NCBI RefSeq assembly: GCF_000005505.3
Contig: NC_016133.3
Span: 11,780,001-11,844,000, forward strand
Origin: Brachypodium distachyon
Lineage: Eukaryota > Streptophyta > Magnoliopsida > Poales > Poaceae
DNA length: 64,000 nucleotides
Reading direction: 5' to 3'
Numbering within the stretch: position 1 is the first letter of the stretch; each line of letters starts with the position of its first letter. Of this stretch, positions 22,512-32,891 are shown piece after piece. Both the position numbers and the translations under genes were made by a program. The notes beneath the pieces were generated by a model that worked only from the letters and a program-made list of their open reading frames with translations, did no database searches and was not told the DNA's origin.

Positions 22512-25500
22512 ATGCGGGGCGGCACGGTGCAGATCAACTGGCACGACCAGCAGCCGGTGCTCACGCTCGATTTCCACCCCGCCTCCCGCCGCCTCGCCAC
22601 CGGCGGCGGTGACCACGACATCAAGGTCCGCCATTTCTGCCCCCCCTCCACCTCTCGTCACTTCGCTGCCCTGTTTCTTGCTGATCTACGAGCTTCTGTT
22701 CGATGGTTCGGGGTGGATTATGGGTGGGGTAAGTCCGTCAGCTTTAGGTAACCCCCTGAAATTCATGGCGTTTGGCTTTGCAGATCTGGGCGATAGCGTC
22801 GGACGATTCGGACCAGAAGCTCCCGTCTGCTTCCTACGTGAGCAGCCTCTCGGCTCACAGCTCTGCCGTCAACGTTCTCCGCTTCTCGCCTTCCGGTAGG
22901 TGGCAAAGCAGTTTCAAATCTATTCCTTCTATGTGAGCACAGCCAGTGCCGGTGTATATTTAGTTTTTTTCATCTCCAATTGAGCAATTCTTCTGTATAC
23001 TAAGCTTTCTTTTTTTAAGTAAACACCCCATTTTTTGTATATGCTTAATTAACCCCATATTTTACAATGGTTATTTGCAGGCGAAAATCTTGCATCCGGT
23101 GCTGATGGTATGTTCAATCTAGCGCTTGCCCCTTTTCCTTTCTCTGAGAAACAAAAGGCGCTAGTTCTGCTGATTCAATCAAGGAAGGGATTTATTGGTT
23201 GCTCTTGTTTGGAGCCATTTGAAATTAGAAAAACAAACTACTCCCTCCTTCCCAGTTTATTTGTCGTTTTAGAAAATTTTCGAATACCAAGACGGTCATG
23301 GCTGAGTGTAAACTGCTGACTGGAAATTTATTCCTGCACCGAAAAATGCATGGATATCCCGTCCGCCAGCTCACAGGTGAGCATATCACGGCGATAAAAG
23401 CACACGGCGCGTCATAGCTATCCACGCGGAAGAATAGAATCGGTAGGAGAGAAGCCCATTAATTACGTCTTCAATACCGACGTGCTCCTGGCCAACTGAA
23501 TGGGTGCTTTCCTATTTTACTCTTTCTGTAATATAAAAAGCATACATGCAGCGCTTGATTAGATCTAAGACGACATTTAATTTGGATTTTTTTAGAAATC
23601 TAAGACAGCGTTTAATTTGGGATGGAGGGAGTAACAACGTAAACACTGTCACAGCAATATCTGCCTATCACCAGTCTGTCAGGTTTCCAGCGGTCAGCAT
23701 GTTTGCTATTAGTCATTTAGTTCTGCTTAAAAGCATGCTTGACATACCAACTTGAGCATTTACATCTACTGTAGGAGTACAACTTCAATGTAGTTATTTG
23801 ATCGGGTGAATTATTTGTTCTGGTGACGTAAATTGGCTTGTTTTGTAATTGGTAGGTGGTGGTATTACCCTGTGGAAATTGCATACAACTGATGATGGGG
23901 AGGCATGGAAAGTTCACAGATCGTTATTGTGAGAATACCACCCGAACATAGTAGTTGCTTGAAGCAGCCCACTGGTTTTGATGCTTGCTAAAGTAACTTG
24001 TCCTTACTTGTTTGGTAGGTTCCATCGTAAGGATGTTCTTGACCTGCAGTGGTCAAGTGATGGTTCATTCCTTGTTTCTGCTTCAGTTGACAACAGCTGC
24101 ATAATATGGGATGCTAATAAAGGTAAATCTAACTGGCAATCGAAGTTTCCTTCATTTTAACACGACGCAAGAAAAAGTTTCCTTCATTTTGGCTTCTGTA
24201 TTATATGTTTGATATGCACCATCATTCTCAGGTGCGGTGCAACAGATGTTGGAGGGCCATTTGCATTATGTTCAGGGGGTGGCATGGGATCCTCTGGGCC
24301 AATATATTGCTTCTTTGAGCTCTGACCGAACTTGTAAAATATATGCAAATAAGCCTCAAGGCAAATCGAAGAATGTGGAGAAGATGAACTTTGTGTGCCA
24401 GCATACGCTAGTGAAGGCTGAACATCAAAGTCACGACGAGTCCAAGGTTTGTTTGATGTACTTTAGCCTACATATTTTGGGTATGCATTCAACAAGTAGT
24501 GTAATACTTTATCTTGCAGCCACCGGTTAAAACTCATATGTTTCATGATGAGACATTACCATCTTTCTTCCGGAGGTTGGCATGGTCACCTGATGGGTCT
24601 TTTCTGGTACTGCCAGCAGGTACAATTATTTTACCATTTGCATATAATTACCTTATCTTCATCATATTCACTGGCATTGTCAGTCATACCCCATTGACAA
24701 GCTTGCCTCTCTTTTCTATCTCAACCAGGCCTATGCAAATACTCATCCGAAGTGATTAATACTGCTTATGTAATATCAAGAAGAGACCTGTCAAGGTAGC
24801 ACATCTAATACTTGTAGTAACACCACTATGTTCCTGCCATTGAGTTCAGCTGGTACTTATACCAAGTCACCAACACAAAATGAAAACTGAAGCATCACAT
24901 GAGCTCTATCACTAATTTGTTCCCAAACATCCAATGACCAGTAAATGGGAATAAGTTTTGTGGATGCTTCCAAAACTTGTACACCCCTGGTGTTTCTGGA
25001 AATTTAAATAAACTTCAGTTTCTAGTGAAACAAGAAATCAACTTCATCTTAAACTCGGTTATAGGAGGAAAGTTATGTCCTAAGCTTTTGGAGGTCTTTG
25101 ATTTCTTAGTTGTGTTAGGATGCTAAAAATAAATGTATTGTTTTCTTAGAGATGTGCTAAATTCATAACATCTTAAGGCTTCAGCGGATAACTAACTTGT
25201 TTGGCGCCACAGGCCTGCGATACAACTCCCTGGTGCAAGTAAAGCTATAGTAGCAGTTCGTTTTTGCCCTATTCTTTTCAGCCTCCGTGGATCTCATTCA
25301 GGTAGTTCAAATGCTTTGCACCATTTGGAGATTCTCACAGTTTAACTGGTCTATTACATTGAAACTGAACTACTATATCGCTGCAGATGGTTTATTCAAG
25401 CTTCCTTACAGAGCTGTTTTCGCTGTTGCTACACTGAACTCTCTTTATGTCTATGACACTGAAAGTGCTGCTCCAATTCTAATACACGCTGGTCTACATT

Positions 25501-27043
25501 ATGCCGCAATTACAGATGTTTCATGGTAAGTAGTTTTTCTTCTAAAGTCTTCTCTGTTGGCTGGAGAGGAAATTCTTGTTTGTCATTCAAATCGGAGTTG
25601 AAAAAATCATCTTCAATTTATTCTACCAGGTCTTCTGATGCAAAGTACCTGGCATTGTCATCACGAGATGGCTACTGCACTATTATTGAGTTCGAGAATG
25701 AGGAACTGGGGCATCCACATATCCTCCCTGGTATTTTCTATCTATTCCTTTATACTATGTCACTTCTCTGTCCTGTCTATTCCTCTATATTGCTCTTGCC
25801 CCTTTCTTTGTACCATGGTCCCAATGCCTCAACAGTGCATCTGATCCTGTGATACAACATCCTGCAATGCATGGTTTAACACAGAGGTAGAGTAATCGCA
25901 TGCTGATAGAAGCTATAAGTCTTACAAAGTGATAAAGAAGTCATTTTGATGAGCTAACTGCATATGTTTTTTTTACACTGCTATTATTAATCTGAGGATG
26001 CGATAGCAGCTATACATGCCACACCTTTACAATGCGCACATTGCACCATTCATATATTGTCATGGTCTGTTCTGACATATTTACTTGAAGATACTCTTCT
26101 GACGGTCCAATTCTCTGAACATCTCCAGGGAAAAAGGAAGTTCCAGAAGGAAATGTCACATGCAAAAACACAAAACCATTAACAGTAGGCAGCATGGAAG
26201 TTGATGTTGGTACGAGCAAAGTTAAGACCGCAGCCTGCCCTGTGGATATTACGACACCTCCACCAGCATTGGCCAAAAACAGCACATTGGGTAAGCCTAC
26301 TGAGGAGCAATTTTACTCATGTTGCAATCAACGTAGTAGCTGAAGTAGTTAGGATTATGGTATCCTCTGTAGTGACCAGAAATACTGACAATCACTTTTA
26401 CAGTAGCCTATAAGAAATTTAGTTTCCACCTGTGTCTGCCTTCAGCTCTGGCCCCAGAATCTTACTTTCTGACCATGGCACACATTGAAGCAACCATATA
26501 AAATTATAAACAGATTTTTGTTATAACATGCAACCACGCCTCGTTAATAGAACAGAAGTTGCTCATACACAATGTCAACAACAACAATTATACTCGATCA
26601 AATCAAATGGGTCTCTGCTGTGCTTGTTTTAGTTACTGGAAAGTACTATGCTCGCATGAAAAACAGTTTATGCATCCGAGGACCAAGTACAGGTTATGAT
26701 TATAAAGATTGTATAATAGCTGTGCATAACAGGCAGTCACAATCTGAATCTGCATGCTACATAGCTTGGCTATCTTTGTTCCTTTTAACATGCATTTTCC
26801 TCTAGTGACTGTTCTTATTCTTCAAAATTCTCAGGAACAAAGGAGGTTACTGAAGGAAATGCGACCTGTGAACAGGCAAAGCCATCAAAGGTAGACAGTA
26901 TGGAAGTTGATGTTGGTGCCAGCAATGCTAAGATGGAAGCTAATCCTGTGTCCGTAGAAGTGACACCACCACCTGCGTCAACTAAGAATAGCACGTCGAG
27001 TAAGCCCAATAAGAAGCGAATTACTCCCATTGCAATTAACTAA
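22512..27043 (+). CDS. FAS2: FAS2, WD40 subunit of chromatin assembly factor 1
   Basis: Exons: 22512-22625, 22784-22895, 23081-23107, 23856-23928, 24019-24122, 24232-24446, 24520-24619, 24729-24795, 25213-25301, 25387-25525, 25630-25730, optional 26129-26290, and last 26835-27043. The protein is 449 residues without the optional exon and 503 with it. FAS2 is the p60/Cac2-like CAF-1 subunit that helps deposit H3-H4 on newly replicated DNA. The start [20 protein letters not shown] and successive WD repeats ([55 protein letters not shown]) match the plant family. The C-terminus ends [10 protein letters not shown]. My recollection that rice FAS2 is about 505 residues favours including both 3' exons. 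Intron 3 holds a MITE. Confidence 0.95.
23241..23631. mobile_element. Stowaway/mariner-like non-autonomous element in FAS2 intron 3
   Basis: About 391 bases, starting ctccctccttcccagtttat and ending tttgggatggagggag, flanked by TA on both sides. The ends are inverted and match the Stowaway consensus. No transposase is encoded. Confidence 0.75.
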
Positions 27044-27110
27044 GTAGCAGAAATAGTTAGGATCATGATATCCTCTGTACTCTGTAGTGATAACAAGTAC
27101 TGGAAACTAT
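26129..27110 (+). repeat. Duplicated FAS2 C-terminal exon (two copies, offset 706)
   Basis: Copy 1 (26129 onward) and copy 2 (26835 onward) encode related peptides. Both contain KEV.EGN.TC, then SMEVDVG, then TPPPA and KNST; roughly 35 of 56 aligned residues are identical. Similarity continues past the stop: tagttaggat.atg.tatcctctgta follows both. In copy 1 an in-frame GGGTAAG provides a donor that makes it a phase 1-1 exon of 162 bases. Read through, copy 1 stops at TGA 26341-26343. Confidence 0.9.
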
Positions 27111-27539
27111 GTTTAGGCCACCCTGTAAAGAAATGTAGCCCGCTGCTGTGTTCACCTCCCACAGTCCCACATATCCATTTTCTACTCATGATATGGATCA
27201 AATTATATGGAAAAGTCTATGTTACCTATGAACACATTTTGTCGTGTATTAATTAGCATGAATCCAGAAACGCCCTTTTTAACAGTGCTCCTTTTTTGGT
27301 GCACATTTTCGTTAATGAAACCATTTACAGGCATAAATTGTTCATATGCAACTGCTGGCAACTTTAATTACATATTCCATTCAATCAGATTGGGTCTGTG
27401 ACGCCTTATTTCAATCACACGAAAGAAGATACAATCTTATCAAAATAAATGCATGCAGTGTTGGATTTGGTCATTTCCTCAAGCTGAAGTGTCCAGTGTA
27501 GGCCAACTTGGCAGCAGATTCTGTGCGCCATGGCTCCTC

Positions 27540-28559
27540 TTAGAACTTGGTAATGCGCGTCTTTGATTTACCGGATACTTCTTCATTATCCGCCTCTTCA
27601 AATCTGACATCTTCATCTTCTGAAAGTATCTCGATCTTCTTGCCGTCAGGCCCCTCAACAATCTTCTCATCAACATGGATGTGTCCTGTGACATTGATGA
27701 GCTCTGCCTTCTGCTCCTCTTTGCTCTCATGTTTCTTGTGCCAGAACCAGGTGCTGTGATATGGTGCCAACCCTGCTGCTGCGTTGCTCGATGCCTCGCC
27801 AACGGCTTCAGACTTCTTGACCGCCTCTTGGAACTTGACATCCTCGTCAACTGTCAGCCTGACGACCTTGGAGTCCTCGGGTCCTGACATGGTCGACTTG
27901 TGGACATGGACATGGTCGCTGAAGTTCAACACCTCGGCCTTCCTTTCTGTCTTCCTCCCCTTTTTCTTGTGCCAACAGAAGGCGGCGAGGCACGCCAGCA
28001 GGAGGAGGCCACCTATTGAGACGAACACAACGATGATGACCATGTGGTGTGGAGGGCTAGGTGGTGGTGGTGGCGGGCTGATAGGTGGCGGTGGCGGGGC
28101 TAGTGGGTGCGGCGGCGGTGGTCTGATGGGCGGTGATGGTGGGGGTGGAGCACGGCGAGGCGGTGGCGGTGGTGAGGGCGGAGGCGGGGCACGGCGTGGC
28201 GGGGGTGGAGGCTGCGTAGGCGGAGGTGGCGCACGCCGAGGTGGGGGTGGCGGCTGAGGCGGAGGTGGGGCACGACGGGGTGGAGGGGGCTGAGTAGGCG
28301 GAGGTGGCGCACGGCGTGGAGGAGGGGGCTGAGTGGGTGGAGGTGGAGCACGGCGGGGAGGAGGTGGCTGCGTAGGCGGAGGTGGAGCACGGCGGGGAGG
28401 CGGTGGGGGTTGAACGGGCGGCGGTCGCGGTGGCGGCGGGGCTTGAGGGCGTGGTGGCAGCGGCCTAGGACCGAAAGGGTTCGGAGGAGCGTTAGTATTC
28501 AGCGGTGAGTTGAACGGGAAGGGGAAGCCGAGGCCCGGCGGGTTAGGGTTGAAGGCCAT
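27540..28559 (-). CDS. Proline-rich single-span protein, TED6/TED7 (tracheary element differentiation-related) type
   Basis: Single-exon gene of 339 codons. Residues 1-170 are Pro-rich, with seven to eight repeats of PPPPRRAPPPPTQ type at about 51-141. One membrane span follows (about 173-196, HHMVIIVVFVSIGGLLLLAC) and then a basic juxtamembrane stretch. The cytosolic tail carries two copies of a module of the form WHKK...KAE...H.HV...GP..K...L..DEDV.F.EA, at about 196-250 and 275-327. In TED7-like proteins, as I recall, this tail is present once. TED6/TED7 bind secondary-wall cellulose synthase in xylem vessels, so a role in secondary wall formation is inferred. Pro-rich receptor kinases (PERK) are excluded because there is no kinase. 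It is convergent with FAS2, with stops about 500 bases apart. Confidence 0.82.
   Translation of the reverse strand: MAFNPNPPGLGFPFPFNSPLNTNAPPNPFGPRPLPPRPQAPPPPRPPPVQPPPPPRRAPPPPTQPPPPRRAPPPPTQPPPPRRAPPPPTQPPPPRRAPPPPQPPPPPRRAPPPPTQPPPPPRRAPPPPSPPPPPRRAPPPPSPPIRPPPPHPLAPPPPPISPPPPPPSPPHHMVIIVVFVSIGGLLLLACLAAFCWHKKKGRKTERKAEVLNFSDHVHVHKSTMSGPEDSKVVRLTVDEDVKFQEAVKKSEAVGEASSNAAAGLAPYHSTWFWHKKHESKEEQKAELINVTGHIHVDEKIVEGPDGKKIEILSEDEDVRFEEADNEEVSGKSKTRITKF
28110..28410 (-). repeat. Coding minisatellite of the proline-rich gene
   Basis: Units of about 36-48 bases encoding PPPPRRAPPPPTQ-like peptides are arranged in tandem. Several neighbouring units are nearly identical. Unit count is likely to vary between accessions by slippage or unequal crossover. 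Confidence 0.85.
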
Positions 28560-28685
28560 CGCCGGACGACCTTGCTATCTAACAATGCTCAAAGGAAATG
28601 CTAGCTGCTGCTGCTGTAGGTGAGGCAATGGCAGATGATGGATGGATGGAGTGAGCTGTGGTGGTGAGCAAGAGCATGCATGTGG

Positions 28686-28693
28686 TTATATAT
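28686..28693 (-). promoter_or_regulatory. TATA box of the TED7-like gene
   Basis: On the minus strand the sequence reads catatataacc, about 130 bases upstream of the ATG at 28559. Confidence 0.5.
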
Positions 28694-30753
28694 GTAAGTA
28701 TGGGAGGGAAAGAGAAGGGACGAGGAGTGTGTTGTGGTTTGAAGATTTGAGTGACTTGGCTGCCATGCTACGGCTTTGAGCTGGGGTGGGGTACGTTGCT
28801 TCTAAACAAGGTACAATCCTTCTGTTTCTTGGCATCAAAGCCCATGTAGCTGCCCGCCGCCCATTCTACCCTGCTTTTTTTTTTTTTGCTACTTTGGTCA
28901 TCATCCTAAGATCCTAATGAAAATCCTACCTACAAGGCTACACAAGACGCCGATAACTATATCATTATGGGTTCCTTCTCTTCAAAATTTCGTGCCATAT
29001 GGATCATCATCATCATAACAATTATGATCATTACCTGTAAAAAAAATTTTATGATCTACGTGGATCGTTGGATCACACGCAGACGCTGTTCTTGGAGGCC
29101 GTCCGATCGATCTGACGGACCAGCTGCATATGAGACAGTGAGAGTATGAAAGAGTATGGCTTGTAAGCGATCGAGCAAATCGCATGTTGAGTGTGTTGCA
29201 AGGCCATCTTCTTCCTTCCTTACCAATTTCGTCCACAAAGGAGGAAAGGTGCCATCAGCCAAAGGATTTCATCCACGATTACATTGCGAAAACGTCTTGT
29301 CGATAATATCAGTCAGCACGTTTCGCTGCTGCTATGCACTGCAGATGAAACTGTCAGGGTGATGCCGATGGCGGTGACGTTTGGATTCAGACGGGTTAAC
29401 TGAAATTAGTGGTGCTTTTTTTTTTTCTGAGATCTCGTTTTGGTCGACAGATTTACTTACTAAGGAGTAAACAGAGTGCATTTACTCTGGTGTTTGTATA
29501 GCCGAAGCTGAAGAAGCGCCAGCTAAGAACCAAGCATTGCTCTTCTCTGTGAATAGATGTGGCGTCCGTGATGACATCGTCGATCTTCAAACTTTATGAA
29601 TCCACATTTCGTCAGTACATAATGTCTAAGTAGGCGCATGTGGTGATGTGTGTCCATGAGTTTTTTCTTTTCTTTTTTGAGAACAACGATTTTGTCTTAT
29701 TTCATAAAAGAAAGTAGGAGTACTACAGTATAATTTTTTGAGCGAAAAAAAAGAAAGTACAGTACAATAGAGAAGGAAAATAAAGATAGCGGACAGCCCA
29801 ACACAGTGACACATAGGATAGACTGCATTTGCGGCCCATTTAGCATCATCATCCAAATGATCGAAAAGAGAGGGGTAGCACTGCCCTTTAGGCCCAGACC
29901 GATTATTTCCTTATTGGGCCACCGCTTGTTTTGGACTTGTACAGTACGCTGATAAGATTGATGAAAGGGCAAGTATTGTTCTTAACCATTTGACCCATTA
30001 ACACACGGTCCAGCCCAATAAACCTGAAGAGAACAAAAAGGGGACAATTTAAAGCAAGGTCCTTGGCCGGTTTGCAATGAATCGACCCCCCAAAAAGGAC
30101 AAGTACCATATGGCCAAAGGAACATGCAGTACAATTAAAAGGCAGCCATGGAGTTGTCCAAAGTCTTACCGGCCATATATATAGGAACAAAGAAAGGTAA
30201 TGCCGATGTTACCAATTCCAGGTGCTTGGGAAAGCAGAAATATATGATGTCAGTTCTTTTTTGTAGCAAAATACACAGATACAGTCCGGTAGTGCAGGAA
30301 TGAATGCTAGGATTGTGTGCATCTTTATTTCTGTCTTTTGAGCTTCTTTAGGCGAGGCCTGGTCAGGTTTCTAGTTTTTGCTTAGCTTTATTCTTGAGTA
30401 TGTGCATTTTTGGAGTCTCCAAAATTAAAGGCCACCAAAAGGCACACTCTGCATCTCAGCACAATGAATACTGGAAGGGAAGGGGAGCATGTATGTAAGT
30501 ATGTCCTTTCTGCCTCAGTTAGTTGTCTTCGATCTTTATGGGCATGTTCTTAATTCCTTCATTTGTGATGCTTCTAACTACTGCCTTTTCTCTCCTTTTA
30601 CTATATCTGTCCACTAGATCAAAGTACACTCGATCTAAGATAAAGTTAAATGAGAAATTATCATGCATATATGTCCTATATGATCGAGACGAAGATCGAA
30701 TCCAATTGATGAGTGTACGTTGCTAGCTACATTTATATTCGTGTGTACTTACG

Positions 30754-30862
30754 CCTCCGTTCCATAATTCTTGTCAAAATCTTACATGTATGTAGACATT
30801 TTTTATGAATAGATACATCATTTTTGATCACATTTGAAACAAGAATTATGAAAAGGATGGAG
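30754..30862. mobile_element. Stowaway MITE
   Basis: Inverted ends cctccgttccataattcttg and caagaattatgaaaaggatgg, separated by about 70 bases. The outermost bases are degenerate. Confidence 0.65.
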
Positions 30863-32767
30863 TATTTGATTGCTCTTCTCTCGATCGCTTGTACACATAC
30901 ATGACTAATATACGTAGGTTATATGTACACGCATGCATGTTCCCTTTTCCAAATTAGTGCACGAGATGTACGTACGTTCGTTGGTATGCATGCAATGTCG
31001 AGGATCGAAAACATGTGTGTCGGCCTGGCCTGTACGTGTCCATGCATGGCCGGCCGGACAACAAAAGGCTAGCTCAAGAAGAGGCAAATTAAAGCATGGG
31101 CTGCCGGCCTTTAACAGGCGGCCGTTGTTGGTGACATATAATGCATGCATGCGACGACGATGGAGACGATGAGAAAGATACAAACATCCTAGTTTCCGCT
31201 GGGTCCCGCCCATCTCACCACTCACTGTACCTGTGGGCCCCTTGTGTATACCTCCCTCAAATCGTGATATCCTACGACTTTTCAAGACCTACTATTACTT
31301 GTTTCCAAAGATGAGGAAAAAAAAGCTACAAATTACATACCCTTTTTCCATCTTCCTCCCCTTTTATTACACATTTTTTTTCATCTTCTCTTCCTCCGAC
31401 CCCGGCCCCTCCACCCTTCATCATTACTATTTTTTTCTTTCATCTTTGTCCGTTTCTTCCTCTCCCCTTCGACCTTCTCTCGGGGGCGGAGGAGACCAGT
31501 AGAGTCCCTAGTCCGCCTAAGATTTAGAATTTCTACTTAAGCGCTTAAATATACAGCCCATGCATTTTCATCATATAAACTATATTTTTATGTTTTGCAT
31601 TCCATAATAAATCATCTCTTTCATTATGGCTCTTCCTATATTATTTTTGTGCCTCCGCCCCTGCCTCTCCGGTCAGGATTTTTCTAAAAAAAAAAATCAA
31701 GTTTCATCTTCCCTTCTGTCTCCTCCTCACAGACCTTGCACCATGCCCATATATATCATTATCTATTGTTCAAAGTTAAACCTCGAAATAATTTGGAGTC
31801 ATTCTCTAAGGAACAAAGTGAGTATCATCCTCGGATAGTTGCTTCTTTCGGTTTGTTTTTCTGCACGTACCATAGTACTACCATGTACATATAAGCATAT
31901 ATACGGTTGAGCAAGAGATCTATATATCTATGCCGAGGTAAACTGAGAAGAAGGATCTGTATATATATACGTGACCTGCTAGCTACCAACCTACCTAGAA
32001 CAATCATGAATCGTAGCTAGCTTATCTCCTGTACATTGCGGATGCATGGCCGGCCGGCACTGATGGCGACTTCTCAACGCCGCTCACATATGAATATGAA
32101 ATTCATGCATGCCTGATCGATCCCCAACCAATAATGGTCTGGTCGATCCATCCATCGGTCTCTGGCCGTAAATTAAATTAAAGTAAAGTTGCTGTATTCG
32201 CATTTGGGAGCACACGTAATGTACCCAAGCTAGCTCTACAGTATCGATCGTTCGAATTATTGAAGATCGATGGAGCTAAATGCTGCCGGCGCCGTACATT
32301 ACACTGTTCCCAGATCCACCAAATTGGTTAAATATGTCCATAAAAGATAGCTAGGGTATAGTACGTTGACATGTGACAGGCCAGCATGCATGTACTGTCC
32401 GTGCATGCAAGCTTAGGTTGTCATTCATTGTATTTATTCGCATTTTCTGCTACACTATATTTTAAAGCCTGAAAGGCATCGTCGTCTTCAATTAATTCGA
32501 TCCATCTGAAGAAGAAGAAGCTCAGATAAAAACAAAAAGTTTCTACACAGTATGTAGCTCGTCTCTAGCTAAATCTGTACTGCATCAATCTTGGATCTGA
32601 AGAAGAGATAGAAACAAAAGTTTGTACACAGTATATATACTATATATAAATTCATGCAATTCTCTTCTCTTTTTTTTTTTATCGTTTGCGCCGGGTTTGG
32701 CGTTACCGATGGATCTATCGAGCTAGCTGTATATATAGCTTCACTGCTTCAGCAGGATAACTATTTA

Positions 32768-32891
32768 CTTCCTCCGTTCAACAAAGGATGTCTCAATTTT
32801 GATTAAATTTGAATGCATCTATACATTAAGTCATGTTTAGATACATGCAAATTTTGACAAACTTGAAACATCTTTTGTTGGACAGAGGGAG
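32768..32891. mobile_element. Stowaway MITE
   Basis: About 124 bases with inverted ends cttcctccgttcaacaaagg and tttgttggacagagggag, flanked by TA on both sides. Confidence 0.8.

Noticed and set aside
27540..28559. PERK-type receptor kinase
   Set aside because: The proline-rich ectodomain and single span fit, but the cytosolic part is about 140 residues and has no kinase motifs.
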